DNA of 15,000 nt from Halisarca cf. caerulea (lineage: Eukaryota; Porifera; Demospongiae; Chondrillida; Halisarcidae): NCBI GenBank assembly GCA_963170055.1, contig CAUJGJ010000082.1, forward strand, positions 645,001 through 660,000, read 5' to 3'. The first letter of the stretch is position 1; each line of letters starts with the position of its first letter. Shown here piece by piece: positions 8,186 through 15,000 of the stretch. Made by a program: the position numbers and the translations under genes. The notes beneath the pieces were generated by a model. That model saw only the letters and a program-made list of their open reading frames with translations, was not told where the DNA came from and ran no database searches.

Positions 8186-8518
8186 TATTAGCTTGTGTAT
8201 ATTCTCTTCAGTTTCTCTTAACCTTTGAATTCTCTCATGAGCTGTCTCAGAAGAAGTCACCTCACCTGTTCTTGTGGGATGAAGTGGTTCAAGTGGTTCT
8301 CTCTGAACAGGAGTTGAGGGGAACAGAAGAGATGGAATATTTCCCATGCTGTGAGATGGACCAGGTCCCATTTTTTGAGGCAGTTCAGTTCCTAGTTGTA
8401 GGGGAAGACCAGTTCCCATTGGTTGAAGTGGAGTGAGTCCCATCAGGCGAGGTGGATCACTCTCCAAAGGCCAATGGGTAGGTTCATGAGGTGATAAGAA
8501 CTGTGGTGCCATGGAGTG
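8186..8518 (-). CDS. Kelch gene, penultimate exon (Pro-rich linker and coiled segment)
   Basis: Acceptor TTTACATGTCCAACAG precedes 8518 and donor GTGAGT follows 8186. The 333-nt exon is exactly 111 codons, phase 0 at both ends. It encodes a Pro/Gly/Met-rich, probably disordered segment (for example MGLTPLQPMGTGLPLQLG and PVQREPLEPLHP). It ends in a charged, helix-prone SSETAHERIQRLRETEENI. Phase 0 allows a direct join to the Kelch exon at 6912 across a 1.27-kb intron. Another exon in between cannot be excluded. An internal ATG at 8512 could mislead gene finders into calling a start there. No known domain is recognised. Confidence 0.6.
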
Positions 8519-8581
8519 CTGTTGGACATGTAAACAACATCAACAAACCATCCCATAAACTAATAAACAAACACAATGTAC

Positions 8582-8716
8582 CATTGAGTGATGAGCAGGA
8601 TCAGGTGTCACCAGTGATGAAGGTGTGGACTGGGTTGAGAGTACATCGTGTGATGTTGGGAGCTTTTTACCCTTTCCTTTGACATCACTGTGAGGTTCTG
8701 GTGGGGTGTCCTGTAC
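8582..8716 (-). CDS. Kelch gene, upstream exon (Pro/Ser-rich)
   Basis: Acceptor CTCTTCCATCAG precedes 8716 and a weaker donor (ATG/GTACAT) follows 8582. The exon is 135 nt, 45 codons, phase 0 to 0. It encodes VQDTPPEPHSDVKGKGKKLP and a Ser/Thr/Pro-rich tail ending PAHHSM. The intron to the next exon would be only 63 nt. A second acceptor six bases in (CAG at 8713-8711) would also keep frame. Exons further 5' were not found. The composition matches that of the following exon, which supports one disordered linker region. Confidence 0.5.
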
Positions 8717-8722
8717 CTGATG

Positions 8723-8930
8723 GAAGAGGTAGTGTGAGCTGTACATCTACACACACAGGTTCACTGAACACTGAGAAGAGGTAGTGTGAGCTGTACATCT
8801 ACACACACAGGTACACTGAACACTGAGAAGAGGTAGTGTGAGCTGTACATCTACACACACAGGTGCACTGAACACCGAGAAGAGGTAGTGTGAGCTGTAC
8901 ATCTACACACACAGGTACACTGAACACTGA
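8723..8930. repeat. Four tandem copies of a 52-bp unit
   Basis: Starts of GAAGAGGTAGTGTGAGC fall at 8723, 8775, 8827 and 8879, exactly 52 bp apart, and the copies differ by only a few bases. Read on the minus strand the unit contains CACTACCTCTTC, the polypyrimidine part of a splice acceptor. The copy nearest the exon at 8716 supplies the CTCTTCCATCAG acceptor. The other three carry CTCTTCTCAG, so acceptor-like sites are repeated. Confidence 0.95.
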
Positions 8931-8975
8931 GAAAGTTCACATGTACCAGCCAACATATAGGTCAAGTCGAGAGAG

Positions 8976-9235
8976 GGTCTACATGGACCAGGATGGGGGA
9001 GAGTCTACATGGACCAGGATGGGGGAGGGTTTATACGGGCCAGGATGGAGGAGGGTCTACATGGACCAGGATGGTAGAGGGTCTACATGGGCCAGGATGG
9101 GGGAGGTCTACATGGACCAGGATGGGGGAGGGTTTACATGGACCAGGATGGGGGAGGGTCTACATGGGCCAGGATGGGGGAGGTCTACATGGACCAGGAT
9201 GGGGGAGGGGCTACATGGGCCAGGATGGGGAAAGG
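8976..9235. repeat. 25-27-bp minisatellite, about 10 copies
   Basis: Tandem copies of GTCTACATGGACCAGGATGG followed by GGGAG, with GACC/GGCC alternating and unit lengths between 25 and 27 bp. Ten CCAGGATGG cores are present. The mixed unit length shifts reading frame, so the Gly/Trp/Met-rich open frames across it are unlikely to be real protein. Confidence 0.95.
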
Positions 9236-9239
9236 TACA

Positions 9240-9960
9240 AATAATTTTCCCCACAGTAGACTAAATACGTAGGTTATAGGCTAGGTTTGTTTGCCCTAGA
9301 CTTATTTGACCATTATTTTTACTGCGGAGGGACTTATTAAGGTGGCGGGTCAGTCCGCCCATGCAATTTTTGCTAAAACTTTAGCCGTTATATCAATGCT
9401 ACTGAACGATACTAGTGCCACTACTCTACTTTACCTTTTTGAGTTAATTATAAGACCTGTGTAGGCCAAGGAATAAATGACAAAGGTCATACACTGAGGC
9501 AGAAACGAAGCTCTTTCCATTCGTCGTACTTTGACACTTTATCGAGTCAAATTGCGACATAACAAGTGTATTTGGACACAAACTTGTAGCTTACTCTCGT
9601 ATTTAAGATCATATGTATGGAATTCGGGAATCTCCTCTGTTTAACAGAAAATCAACTATTTTGCGTTGCTGCGGGTGCAGATCGCCATTTTGGGCATAGT
9701 TTAGGTGTCATGGCATAGTGGAAGAATAGAATTTCAGCAAATCCATACATATGATCATTCACCATACCTAGATGAACGCTCAGTCAAATTTGGCGATAAC
9801 ACTGGGCTTTGTGCTGGAATAAAGCGTCAAAAATGATACAATGATTATCAAGTATACTAGTAAGCGTGCTATTATTCATGGCCTGGTAATTATAATCATA
9901 GCTGCTGCAAATGGTGGCTAACCTAACAGTAGAGTAGGAAGATACTGTACATTTCAGGGG
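9240..9960. other. Stretch without a gene; one 15-bp inverted repeat pair
   Basis: No convincing exon is seen. GATCATATGTATGGA (9607-9621) and its exact complement TCCATACATATGATC (9742-9756) bound about 150 bp and may be the ends of a small element, but there is no target duplication I can defend. Inside, on the minus strand, AAAATGGCGATC resembles a YY1-type site, which is weak evidence alone. Confidence 0.4.
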
Positions 9961-10009
9961 CCAGAATATGTGGGTACATTCATTCTTTCTGATCGACCTA
10001 TTTTTCAAG

Positions 10010-10115
10010 GGACCTGGCCCCTCCTGTGATGTACCTTATTGGGGGGCCCAACCCCTCCTGCTGCTTTATTTGGGGGGGGCAACCCCTCCTCCTGATATAT
10101 TGGGAAGGGCACTGC
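10010..10115. repeat. Degenerate tandem repeat of about 31 bp
   Basis: Three to four decayed units alternate G-runs and CCCCTCCT: CCTGGCCCCTCCTGTG, GGGGGGCCCAACCCCTCCTG, GGGGGGGGCAACCCCTCCTC, then GGGAAGGGCACTGCCCCCTC. Each unit carries a TTATT- or ATATT-like spacer. It lies immediately upstream of the retrotransposon fragment and may be part of another repeat. Confidence 0.6.
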
Positions 10116-11473
10116 CCCCTCCCCAGCACTCCATGTTTTTGCCATGCATGCTGTATGTTGTACAGCCAAGGAGTGGATCATGTAACTCGATCAGTAGTGA
10201 TGCATGCACCATGCAGAATTACTAGGTGTGCACAAATAAGTGCAGAACCTCGCGATCGAGGTGGGATGTAGGAGTGTTGTTGACCAAGTGAAGGAGTATC
10301 TATCACCTCTGCAGGTGGGATTTGGGACCCGAATCGGGGCTGAAGCAGCAATTCATAGTATTAGATCATATCTATCAGAAATCCCTTCTGATTTTGTGAT
10401 GGTCAAACTCGATTTCAAGAACGCGTTTAACAGTATTAGAAGAGATGCAGTCCTCAAGGCTTGTCTGGAACATACCCCAGAACTCTACCCGCTGGTTTTC
10501 AGCTGCTACTCATCGTGCTCCCATCTTTTCTATGATGATCACATTCTCCTGTCACAAGAAGGCGTCCAACAGGGTGACCCTTTGGGTCCCCTGCTGTTTT
10601 GTCTGGCTGTCCAGCCACTGGTGAATAAGCTACAGTCCGAACTGAAGATTTTCTGTTTGGATGATGGTTTGGCTGGAGGTCCAATTCACGATGTTATCAA
10701 AGATATTTGGTTAGTGAAAGAGGAGGCACATTTACTGGGCCTTGTCCTGAACCTGAAGAAATCGGAGCTGATTGCCATTAATCCTCACTCACCACCCATG
10801 CTATCATCTGTCCCTGATCTTAACCCTGTTCATCTCAATGAGGCCATTTTTCTAGGAGCACCAATTGGTGGCTGTGCGTCTACTGATTTGGCCGTCTTCT
10901 GTAAATGCAAGGCCCTTAGGATCATGGGAGACAGACTGCCTCATTTCAAGAGACATGACTCATTATTACTCCTTCGCCATTCATTCTCAATACCTAAGAT
11001 CCTGTATTTACTGAGAACCTCTCCATGCTTCCGTTCCACCAAACTGGTTGAGTTTGATGAGATCCTCCGTTCAATCACCAGTGATGTTCTCAACGTTAAT
11101 TTGTCTGATGAAATGACGTGGCTCCAGGCTTCCCTTCCTGTGTTTTCTGGAAGTATAGGTGTTCGCAGTGCAGTCCAGCTTGCACCCTCTACCTTTTTGG
11201 CCTTGGCTGCTGGCTGCCATGCTCTCACCAAGGAGATATTGCCTCCTCGTTTCCATTCTACATCCTGTCCAGAGGTTGAGGAAGCACTCGAATTGTGGAG
11301 GTCCCACACATCAGCCGAGGTACCATCCAGCCCTTCCAACTCCTGGCAGAAGGCTTGGGACTCTCCCCAAGTGGATGCCAGGTTTCAGCTTCTAATTAAG
11401 AATTCCCAGGATCCAACTGCTCAGGCCAGACTTTTGGGTGCAGCTTCTAAGGAATCAGGTGCCTGGCTAAATG

Positions 11474-11493
11474 CCCCCCCCCCCCCCCCCCCC
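11474..11493 (+). repeat. C20 homopolymer inside the LINE
   Basis: Twenty consecutive C between GGCTAAATG and GGTATCC. It replaces what should be a short Leu-Pro-Val coding stretch (AAATGCC...GGTATCC), pushing the frame off by one and truncating the reverse transcriptase frame at 11526. Confidence 0.95.
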
Positions 11494-11559
11494 GGTATCC
11501 TCACTGGGGCTTCGCATGGAGGATGAAACTATCACCATAGCCATTGGTCTTTAATTGGG

Positions 11560-11883
11560 TGCTGCTCTTTGCCGTCCTCATCTCTGTAGCCAATGTGGAG
11601 TACAAGTGGATGGGTCTGCACTCACAGATTGAGCTACCGTAGGAGTGTGGGTCGCCACCACAGACACAATGCCATAAATGACATCATTTGCAGGAGTCTG
11701 TCTGCTGCAGGAGTGCCTTGCCAGCCTGAACCCCAGAACCTGGTTCGCCAAGATAGCAAATGGCCTGACGGGGTAACTTTGTTGCCTTGGAAATGTGGTC
11801 GCCCTCTGGTGTGGGACGCCACGTGTTCTGACACTTTGGCTCCATCCTATACGTACCAGCCTTGCTTCTACCAGAGCAGGTAG
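11560..11883 (+). other. LINE C-terminal zinc-finger and PD-(D/E)XK-like region (broken)
   Basis: In one frame C-S-Q-C-G near 11584 looks like the start of a zinc finger. In the next frame GRHHRHNAINDIICRSL is followed by KWPDGVTLLPWKCGRPLVWD. The order CxxC ... RHxxxND ... PDG ... WDAT resembles the CCHC finger followed by the restriction-like endonuclease of R2-type LINEs, where PD and the later D(x)n motif form the active site. This assignment is inference from pattern. The expected finger Cys after LS is Tyr, and the region is split by at least one frameshift. Confidence 0.5.
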
Positions 11884-12163
11884 TGTTGCAAATCTAGCAG
11901 AGTGTCGGAAGGCAGCCCAATATACCCACCTCCAGTCCTCTTACCTGTTCTCCCCGGTCTCTGTTGAAACATTGGGTTCCTTTGGCACAGAAACAGGATA
12001 TTTTCTTCGAGAAATAGCTCGCCGCATCAAAATGGCCACTGGTGAAGCCCAATCCTATCATCATTTGATCCAGAGATAGTCAGTGGCCATCCAGTGAGGG
12101 AATGCCTTGTCAATTCTAGGTACTCTCAATTCCAGTTCTATGTATGTTAATAACTCTGATTAG

Positions 12164-12274
12164 GCATACACTTGCATGTACATGACTATTTTTTTAATCA
12201 TTATTATTAATTCCATTATTGTGTTTTCGTTTCTTTCTTGCCACTTGTATAATCATTGGTAAATAACAATAATA

Positions 12275-12305
<31 letters not shown>
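12164..12305 (+). other. LINE 3' flank ending in (TA)n
   Basis: AT-rich sequence after the last stop ends in AATAACAATAATATATATAT and a (TA)n run reaching about 12300. No polyA tail or clear target duplication is visible, so I cannot place the 3' end of the LINE exactly. The (TA)n run directly abuts the hairpin repeat. Confidence 0.4.
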
Positions 12306-12448
12306 ATTAGTTATGCCCCGCTTTTGCTGGGTACATGGGAATATACTAAGTGTTAGGTGTTGATGTACAAGGGCGCAGCCCGAGTGTTAATCAACACCTA
12401 ACACTTAGTATATTCCCATGTACCCAGCAAAAGCAGGGTATAACTAAT
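12306..12448. repeat. Long hairpin 1 (59-bp arms, 25-nt loop)
   Basis: Left arm 12306-12364 begins ATTAGTTATGCCCCGC and ends GTTAGGTGTTGAT. Right arm 12390-12448 is its reverse complement with about two mismatches (CCCCGC opposite GCAGGG). The loop GTACAAGGGCGCAGCCCGAG plus GTGTTA contains its own GGGC/GCCC stem. It heads the first of two tandem units. Confidence 0.95.
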
Positions 12449-13082
12449 ATGTATCCCACTTGAAAGGATTTTGCTCGCAGAGAAGGTACTTTGGTGTTTA
12501 AAGCAAAAAGCAGAACGACGATTATTAGCTTACAACTTTCCATTTCAGTGACGAACCTTGCGTCTGCGCCGTATACTGGATACGTATGCGCTGCAAATGC
12601 GAAGAGAACGCTTTTAACTTAATACAAGAGAAGACAGCTTCAAAGAACTATGAAAATACTCTACCGTGAAAACAAAGCTTACTAGTCTAGGAGCACATGT
12701 TCCTTTCTAAAGTTCGCTTCAGTCTTGATCAGTGACGGTCATCGTCGAAAGTAGGAAAAATTCACAATTGCTCAGTTGGGAGGACTACTGCTCTCCTAAA
12801 AGACTACAAAAGCCGCAATGGGGTCTGAAACGATACATGTAGACAGAAAAGTTCCAAAAAAAAGAACGCAAACTTCTTTGTAGGCCTAGTATATCTATGA
12901 TTGTATGTACAGCAGATGTACTGCTGTTGCATCATCCTGTTGCCAAGGCAGTTATCAATTATCGTCACTTAAAAAACAGGGTATATGAATGAATTGGGGT
13001 CATTGATATACCCCGGTATATCGCGAATATACCCAAGGCGGTCTCTTTGAAGATAATAGAAAGCACCCACGCAGTGGGATAT
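12306..13082. repeat. Tandem unit 1 of the hairpin-headed repeat, uninterrupted
   Basis: It consists of the hairpin followed by a segment running from ATCCCACTTGAAAGG (12453) to CGCAGTGGGAT (13082). The segment's two ends, ATCCCACT and AGTGGGAT, are inverted copies. The whole unit recurs about 0.8 kb downstream at roughly 80-90 percent identity by eye. Blocks shared with unit 2 include GGTATATCGCGAATATACCC and AAGGCGGTCTCTTTGAAGAT. No coding frame is conserved between the units. It supplies the empty site for the 841-bp insertion (GATATACCCCGG at 13005-13016). Confidence 0.85.
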
Positions 13083-13112
13083 AAATATACATATATATAT
13101 ATATATTATATA

Positions 13113-13249
13113 AGTTATACCCCACTTTTGCTGGGTACATGGGAATATACTAAGTGTTAGGTGTTGATGTACAAGGGCGCAGCCCGAGTGTTAATCAACA
13201 CCTAACACTTAGTATATTCCCATGTACCCAGCAAAAGTGGGGTATAATT
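13113..13249. repeat. Long hairpin 2 (56-bp arms, 25-nt loop)
   Basis: Left arm 13113-13168 pairs with 13194-13249 with about one mismatch. The loop is identical to that of hairpin 1. Where hairpin 1 has CCCCGC, this copy has CCCCAC on one arm and GTGGGG on the other, so the arms changed together. Confidence 0.95.
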
Positions 13250-13828
13250 AATATACATATATCCCACTTAAAAGGAGGATTGTGCTCGCAGGGAAGGTAC
13301 TTCAGTGTAAAACTCAAGCCGAACGACGGTTATTATCTTTACAACTCTCCTTTTCAGCGACAAACCTTGCATCTACACCAAATACTGGATATACGCATGC
13401 GCAGCAAATGTAATGCGAAAGATAACGCTTTTAACTTAATTCGAGGGAAGACAGCTACGGAATACTACGGCGTGAAAACAAAACTTACTGGAGCACACGT
13501 TTCTTTCTAAAAGTTCGCTTTAGTCTTCATCTGTGACGGTCGTCCTCGAAAGGTTAGAAGAATTCGCGATTGCTCTGTTCGGAGGGACTACTGCTCTCCT
13601 AAAAGACTGCAAATGTCGCAACAGGGTGTGAAACGATAGGTGTAGATAAAAACGTTCCTAAAAAGAACAACTCGAACTTCTTTGTAGGCTTAGTATACAT
13701 TGTACGTACAGCAGATGTACTGCTGTTGCATAATCCTGTTGACAAGGCAGTTATCCATTATCGTCACTTAAAAAACCGGGGTATATGAATCAGGGTCATT
13801 GATATACGGTATGCGTCATTAAAAAGTT

Positions 13829-13976
13829 CTCGTATCGTAATCGTAATACGATCAAATTACGATCGTAATACGATCAAATTACGATCGTAATACGATCAAG
13901 TTACGAACGTAATACGATCAAATTACGAGCGTAAAACGATCAAATTACGAGCGTAATACGAATACAAAAAATACGA
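13829..13976 (+). repeat. Left subterminal array of a 22-bp motif
   Basis: About six copies of ACGATCGTAATACGATCAAA plus TT, with substitutions such as ACGAACGT and ACGAGCGT. The core ACGATCGT is palindromic. It is part of the 841-bp element. Confidence 0.9.
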
Positions 13977-14059
13977 TCGTACTAAGAGAAAACCAAGTAT
14001 TATCGCTCTTTAAAGAAAGTTATTCGCAAATCGCGTTAGTTTAAACCATTAATTGCTCG

Positions 14060-14395
14060 CAAGAGGGAAAATTGTGTACGTACGAGGCCCTCGGAGCAGC
14101 CATCTTTTTTCGACGGCAGCTAGTGCGCACGGCCAGAGCAGGTTCTGTGCGTATGGAAACAACGAACGAAATCGATCAAATATAGCACTAAAACGATGTT
14201 TCTGTTCATCTAGAACAATCTATAAACTGTACTGACAGTTATCACGGAGATTCGCTGCATTCTTCTCCAACTGCGAAGACTTTCGCATATGTTATACTTC
14301 GCACGCGAGAAAGAACGCAGCGCTGCACAGTTTATCTATAACGAATATCGGCAATGACTGCCAGGGCAGTTCTCAGAGTGTCTTAGGCAAGCATC
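14060..14395 (+). repeat. Dispersed repeat core, copy 2
   Basis: Collinear with 688-1010, and with the few bases before 13, across GTACGTACGAGG, GCAGCCATCTTTTTTCGACG, TATAGCACTAAAAC, GGAGATTCGCTGCATTCTTC and GCCAGGGCAGTTCTCAGAGT. This copy is uninterrupted at the TA (14081-14082) where copy 1 holds the Tc1-type element. Confidence 0.75.
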
Positions 14396-14494
14396 CACAA
14401 ACATAAAGCATTGCTTTCTTCACGTAACCTTACAAAATCGATCTTTTTCACCGAAATACGATCATTACGATGAAACTTACGGTCGTACAAGATC

Positions 14495-14613
14495 CAGTTT
14501 ACGATCGTAATTGGACCTAAACACGATCGTAATACGACCCAAATACGATCGTAATACGACACGAATACGATCGTAATACGATGCAAATACGATCGTAATA
14601 CGATAAAATTTCG
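14495..14613 (-). repeat. Right subterminal array of a 22-bp motif
   Basis: About five copies of ACGATCGTAATACGA followed by a variable 7-bp part (CCCAAAT, CACGAAT, TGCAAAT). The period is again 22 bp. It forms the inverted partner of the left array at the other end of the 841-bp element. Confidence 0.9.
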
Positions 14614-14714
14614 TTACGATACGAGAACTTTTTAATGACGCGTACCGTACTCCGGTATATCGCGAATATACCCAAGGCGGTCTCTTTGAAGATAATAGAT
14701 ACCACCCCCGCAGT

Positions 14715-14718
<4 letters not shown>

Positions 14719-14749
<31 letters not shown>

Positions 14750-14767
14750 GTATATATATATATATAT
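14719..14767. repeat. (TA)n microsatellite
   Basis: A TA run of about 48 bp, broken once by TACG, follows directly on the end of tandem unit 2, just as (TA)n runs precede units 1 and 2. Confidence 0.95.
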
Positions 14768-14911
14768 CGGACGAGCGTTACACACCAGAAGTCCAAATGA
14801 AAACAATATAACCCTAAAAAATCCTGGATCTACCACTGATGTAGGTACGTAGGTGAGGTTGCCAGTCTGCAGAGGACAGCACCTGTACAGACACTTCAGA
14901 GCAACTACAAC

Positions 14912-15000
14912 CAGTGAACCCACTACACTATGGACACCTGGAACAAGAGAATCTGGTCAGGTTTGACAGGTGGTTGGAATATACAGGTCCTTCTCCAATA
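14912..15000 (+). mobile_element. Pogo-like element, left end only, runs off the window
   Basis: CAGTGAACCCACTACACTAT starts at 14912 and continues as GGACACCTGG...AATATACAGG, with the style of the CAGT-ended elements at 2358 and 7627. The two bases before it are AC rather than TA, so the flank may be mutated. The other end lies outside the window. Confidence 0.4.

Larger units (their letters stand above)
10240..12163 (+). pseudogene. Non-LTR retrotransposon (LINE) remnant: reverse transcriptase plus C-terminal nuclease-like region
   Basis: An open frame at 10240-11526 lacks a true ATG start and opens inside the RT domain, so the copy is 5'-truncated. Counting from the first codon, the RT motifs are LQVGFGTR (24-31), VKLDFKNAFNSI (motif A, Asp 58), EGVQQGDPLGPLLF (motif B, 107-120) and FCLDDG (motif C, Asp 141 and 142). 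The usual Y/F before xDD is Cys here. After a C20 run at 11474 the homologous sequence continues in other frames. It has an internal TAA (GLxLGAALC), a frameshift near 11630 and another near 11840-11880. In-frame TAG (12077) and TGA then follow before a final TAG at 12161. The element copies RNA to DNA in intact relatives, but this copy is dead. The clade is uncertain. Confidence 0.85.
13807..14647. mobile_element. 841-bp TA-flanked element with 34-bp inverted repeats
   Basis: Left terminus CGGTATGCGTCATTAAAAAG (13807 on) and right terminus (minus strand) CGGTACGCGTCATTAAAAAG extend as inverted repeats for 34 bp (13807-13840 and 14614-14647) with one mismatch. TA flanks both sides (13805-13806, 14648-14649), and tandem unit 1 shows the site without it (one TA at 13009-13010). 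Just inside each end is an array of a 22-bp motif, and the centre (14060-14395) is the dispersed core also found at 688-1010. It encodes no transposase. Minus-strand frames of YYDRI- and VLRSY-type repeats are by-products of the 22-bp array. TA duplication suggests Tc1/mariner-type mobilisation, though the CGGTA terminus is not the usual CAGT. Confidence 0.9.
13113..14722. repeat. Tandem unit 2 of the hairpin-headed repeat, split by an insertion
   Basis: It contains the second hairpin and a segment matching unit 1 up to GATATA at 13806. The rest of the match (CTCCGGTATATCGCGAATAT and on to CGCAGTGTGATA) resumes at 14650. The 841-bp element lies between. The match to unit 1 is collinear on both sides of the insertion. 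The two units are separated by a (TA)n run near 13088-13111. Confidence 0.85.

Noticed and set aside
7789..8191. Cys/Trp/Leu repeat protein on the plus strand
   Set aside because: The 16-bp period is not a multiple of three and all frames are open because the unit lacks stops.
8890..9272. Gly/Trp/Met-rich repeat protein on the plus strand
   Set aside because: Unit length varies between 25 and 27 bp, so no single frame is maintained. It is a minisatellite.
11634..11834. Minus-strand frame within the LINE tail
   Set aside because: It is antisense to conserved LINE sequence with no independent support.
14477..14923. Minus-strand frame with YYDRI and VLRSY repeats
   Set aside because: Three 22-bp units make 22 codons, so the array yields a periodic peptide by chance. 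It also runs through (TA)n.
1..15000. CRISPR array, tRNA or rRNA gene
   Set aside because: No regularly spaced repeats with unique spacers and no tRNA/rRNA landmarks were seen. The tandem arrays here have no spacers. A tRNA scan was not possible by eye.

Overview
This window is eukaryotic, intron-bearing DNA from an invertebrate genome. A demosponge is my best guess, but only from the overall look: short introns with GTGAGT donors, a CARD (death-fold) gene, a Kelch gene of a style common in sponges, and many TA-flanked DNA-transposon remnants. No operon, ribosome binding site or prokaryotic feature is visible.

Layout. 1-1010: a dispersed repeat interrupted by a 671-bp Tc1/mariner-type element that holds a frameshifted DNA-binding domain. 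2230-4114 (minus): the 5' part of a CARD-protein gene. Three exons join in phase, the introns hold two small CAGT-ended elements and a C20 tract, and the rest of the gene lies beyond a long (TG)n tract and probably off the left edge. 4140-4290: a compact promoter region (GC box, CRE, CCAAT) that looks bidirectional, with a possible plus-strand first exon. 4479-4904: a (TG)n tract with higher-order structure. 4905-5973: AT-rich DNA with hairpins. 5974-8716 (minus): the last three visible exons of a Kelch-repeat gene, all joining in phase 0. Its introns carry a terminal-inverted-repeat element and a 16-bp minisatellite, and it is preceded by 52-bp and 25-27-bp tandem arrays. 10240-12163 (plus): a dead, 5'-truncated non-LTR retrotransposon with reverse transcriptase and a C-terminal zinc-finger/nuclease-like region. 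12306-14722: two tandem units of about 0.8 kb, each headed by a long near-perfect hairpin. The second is interrupted by an 841-bp TA-flanked element with arrays of a 22-bp motif.

The clearest new structure is a set of nested insertions that can be read without outside data. The 841-bp element has its empty site in the neighbouring tandem unit, and the Tc1-type element at the left edge has its empty site inside the 841-bp element about 13 kb away. The hairpin-headed tandem unit and the 22-bp-array element look like distinct repeat families that I cannot match to a named one. The two protein-coding genes share a strand, but nothing in the sequence shows that they work together.
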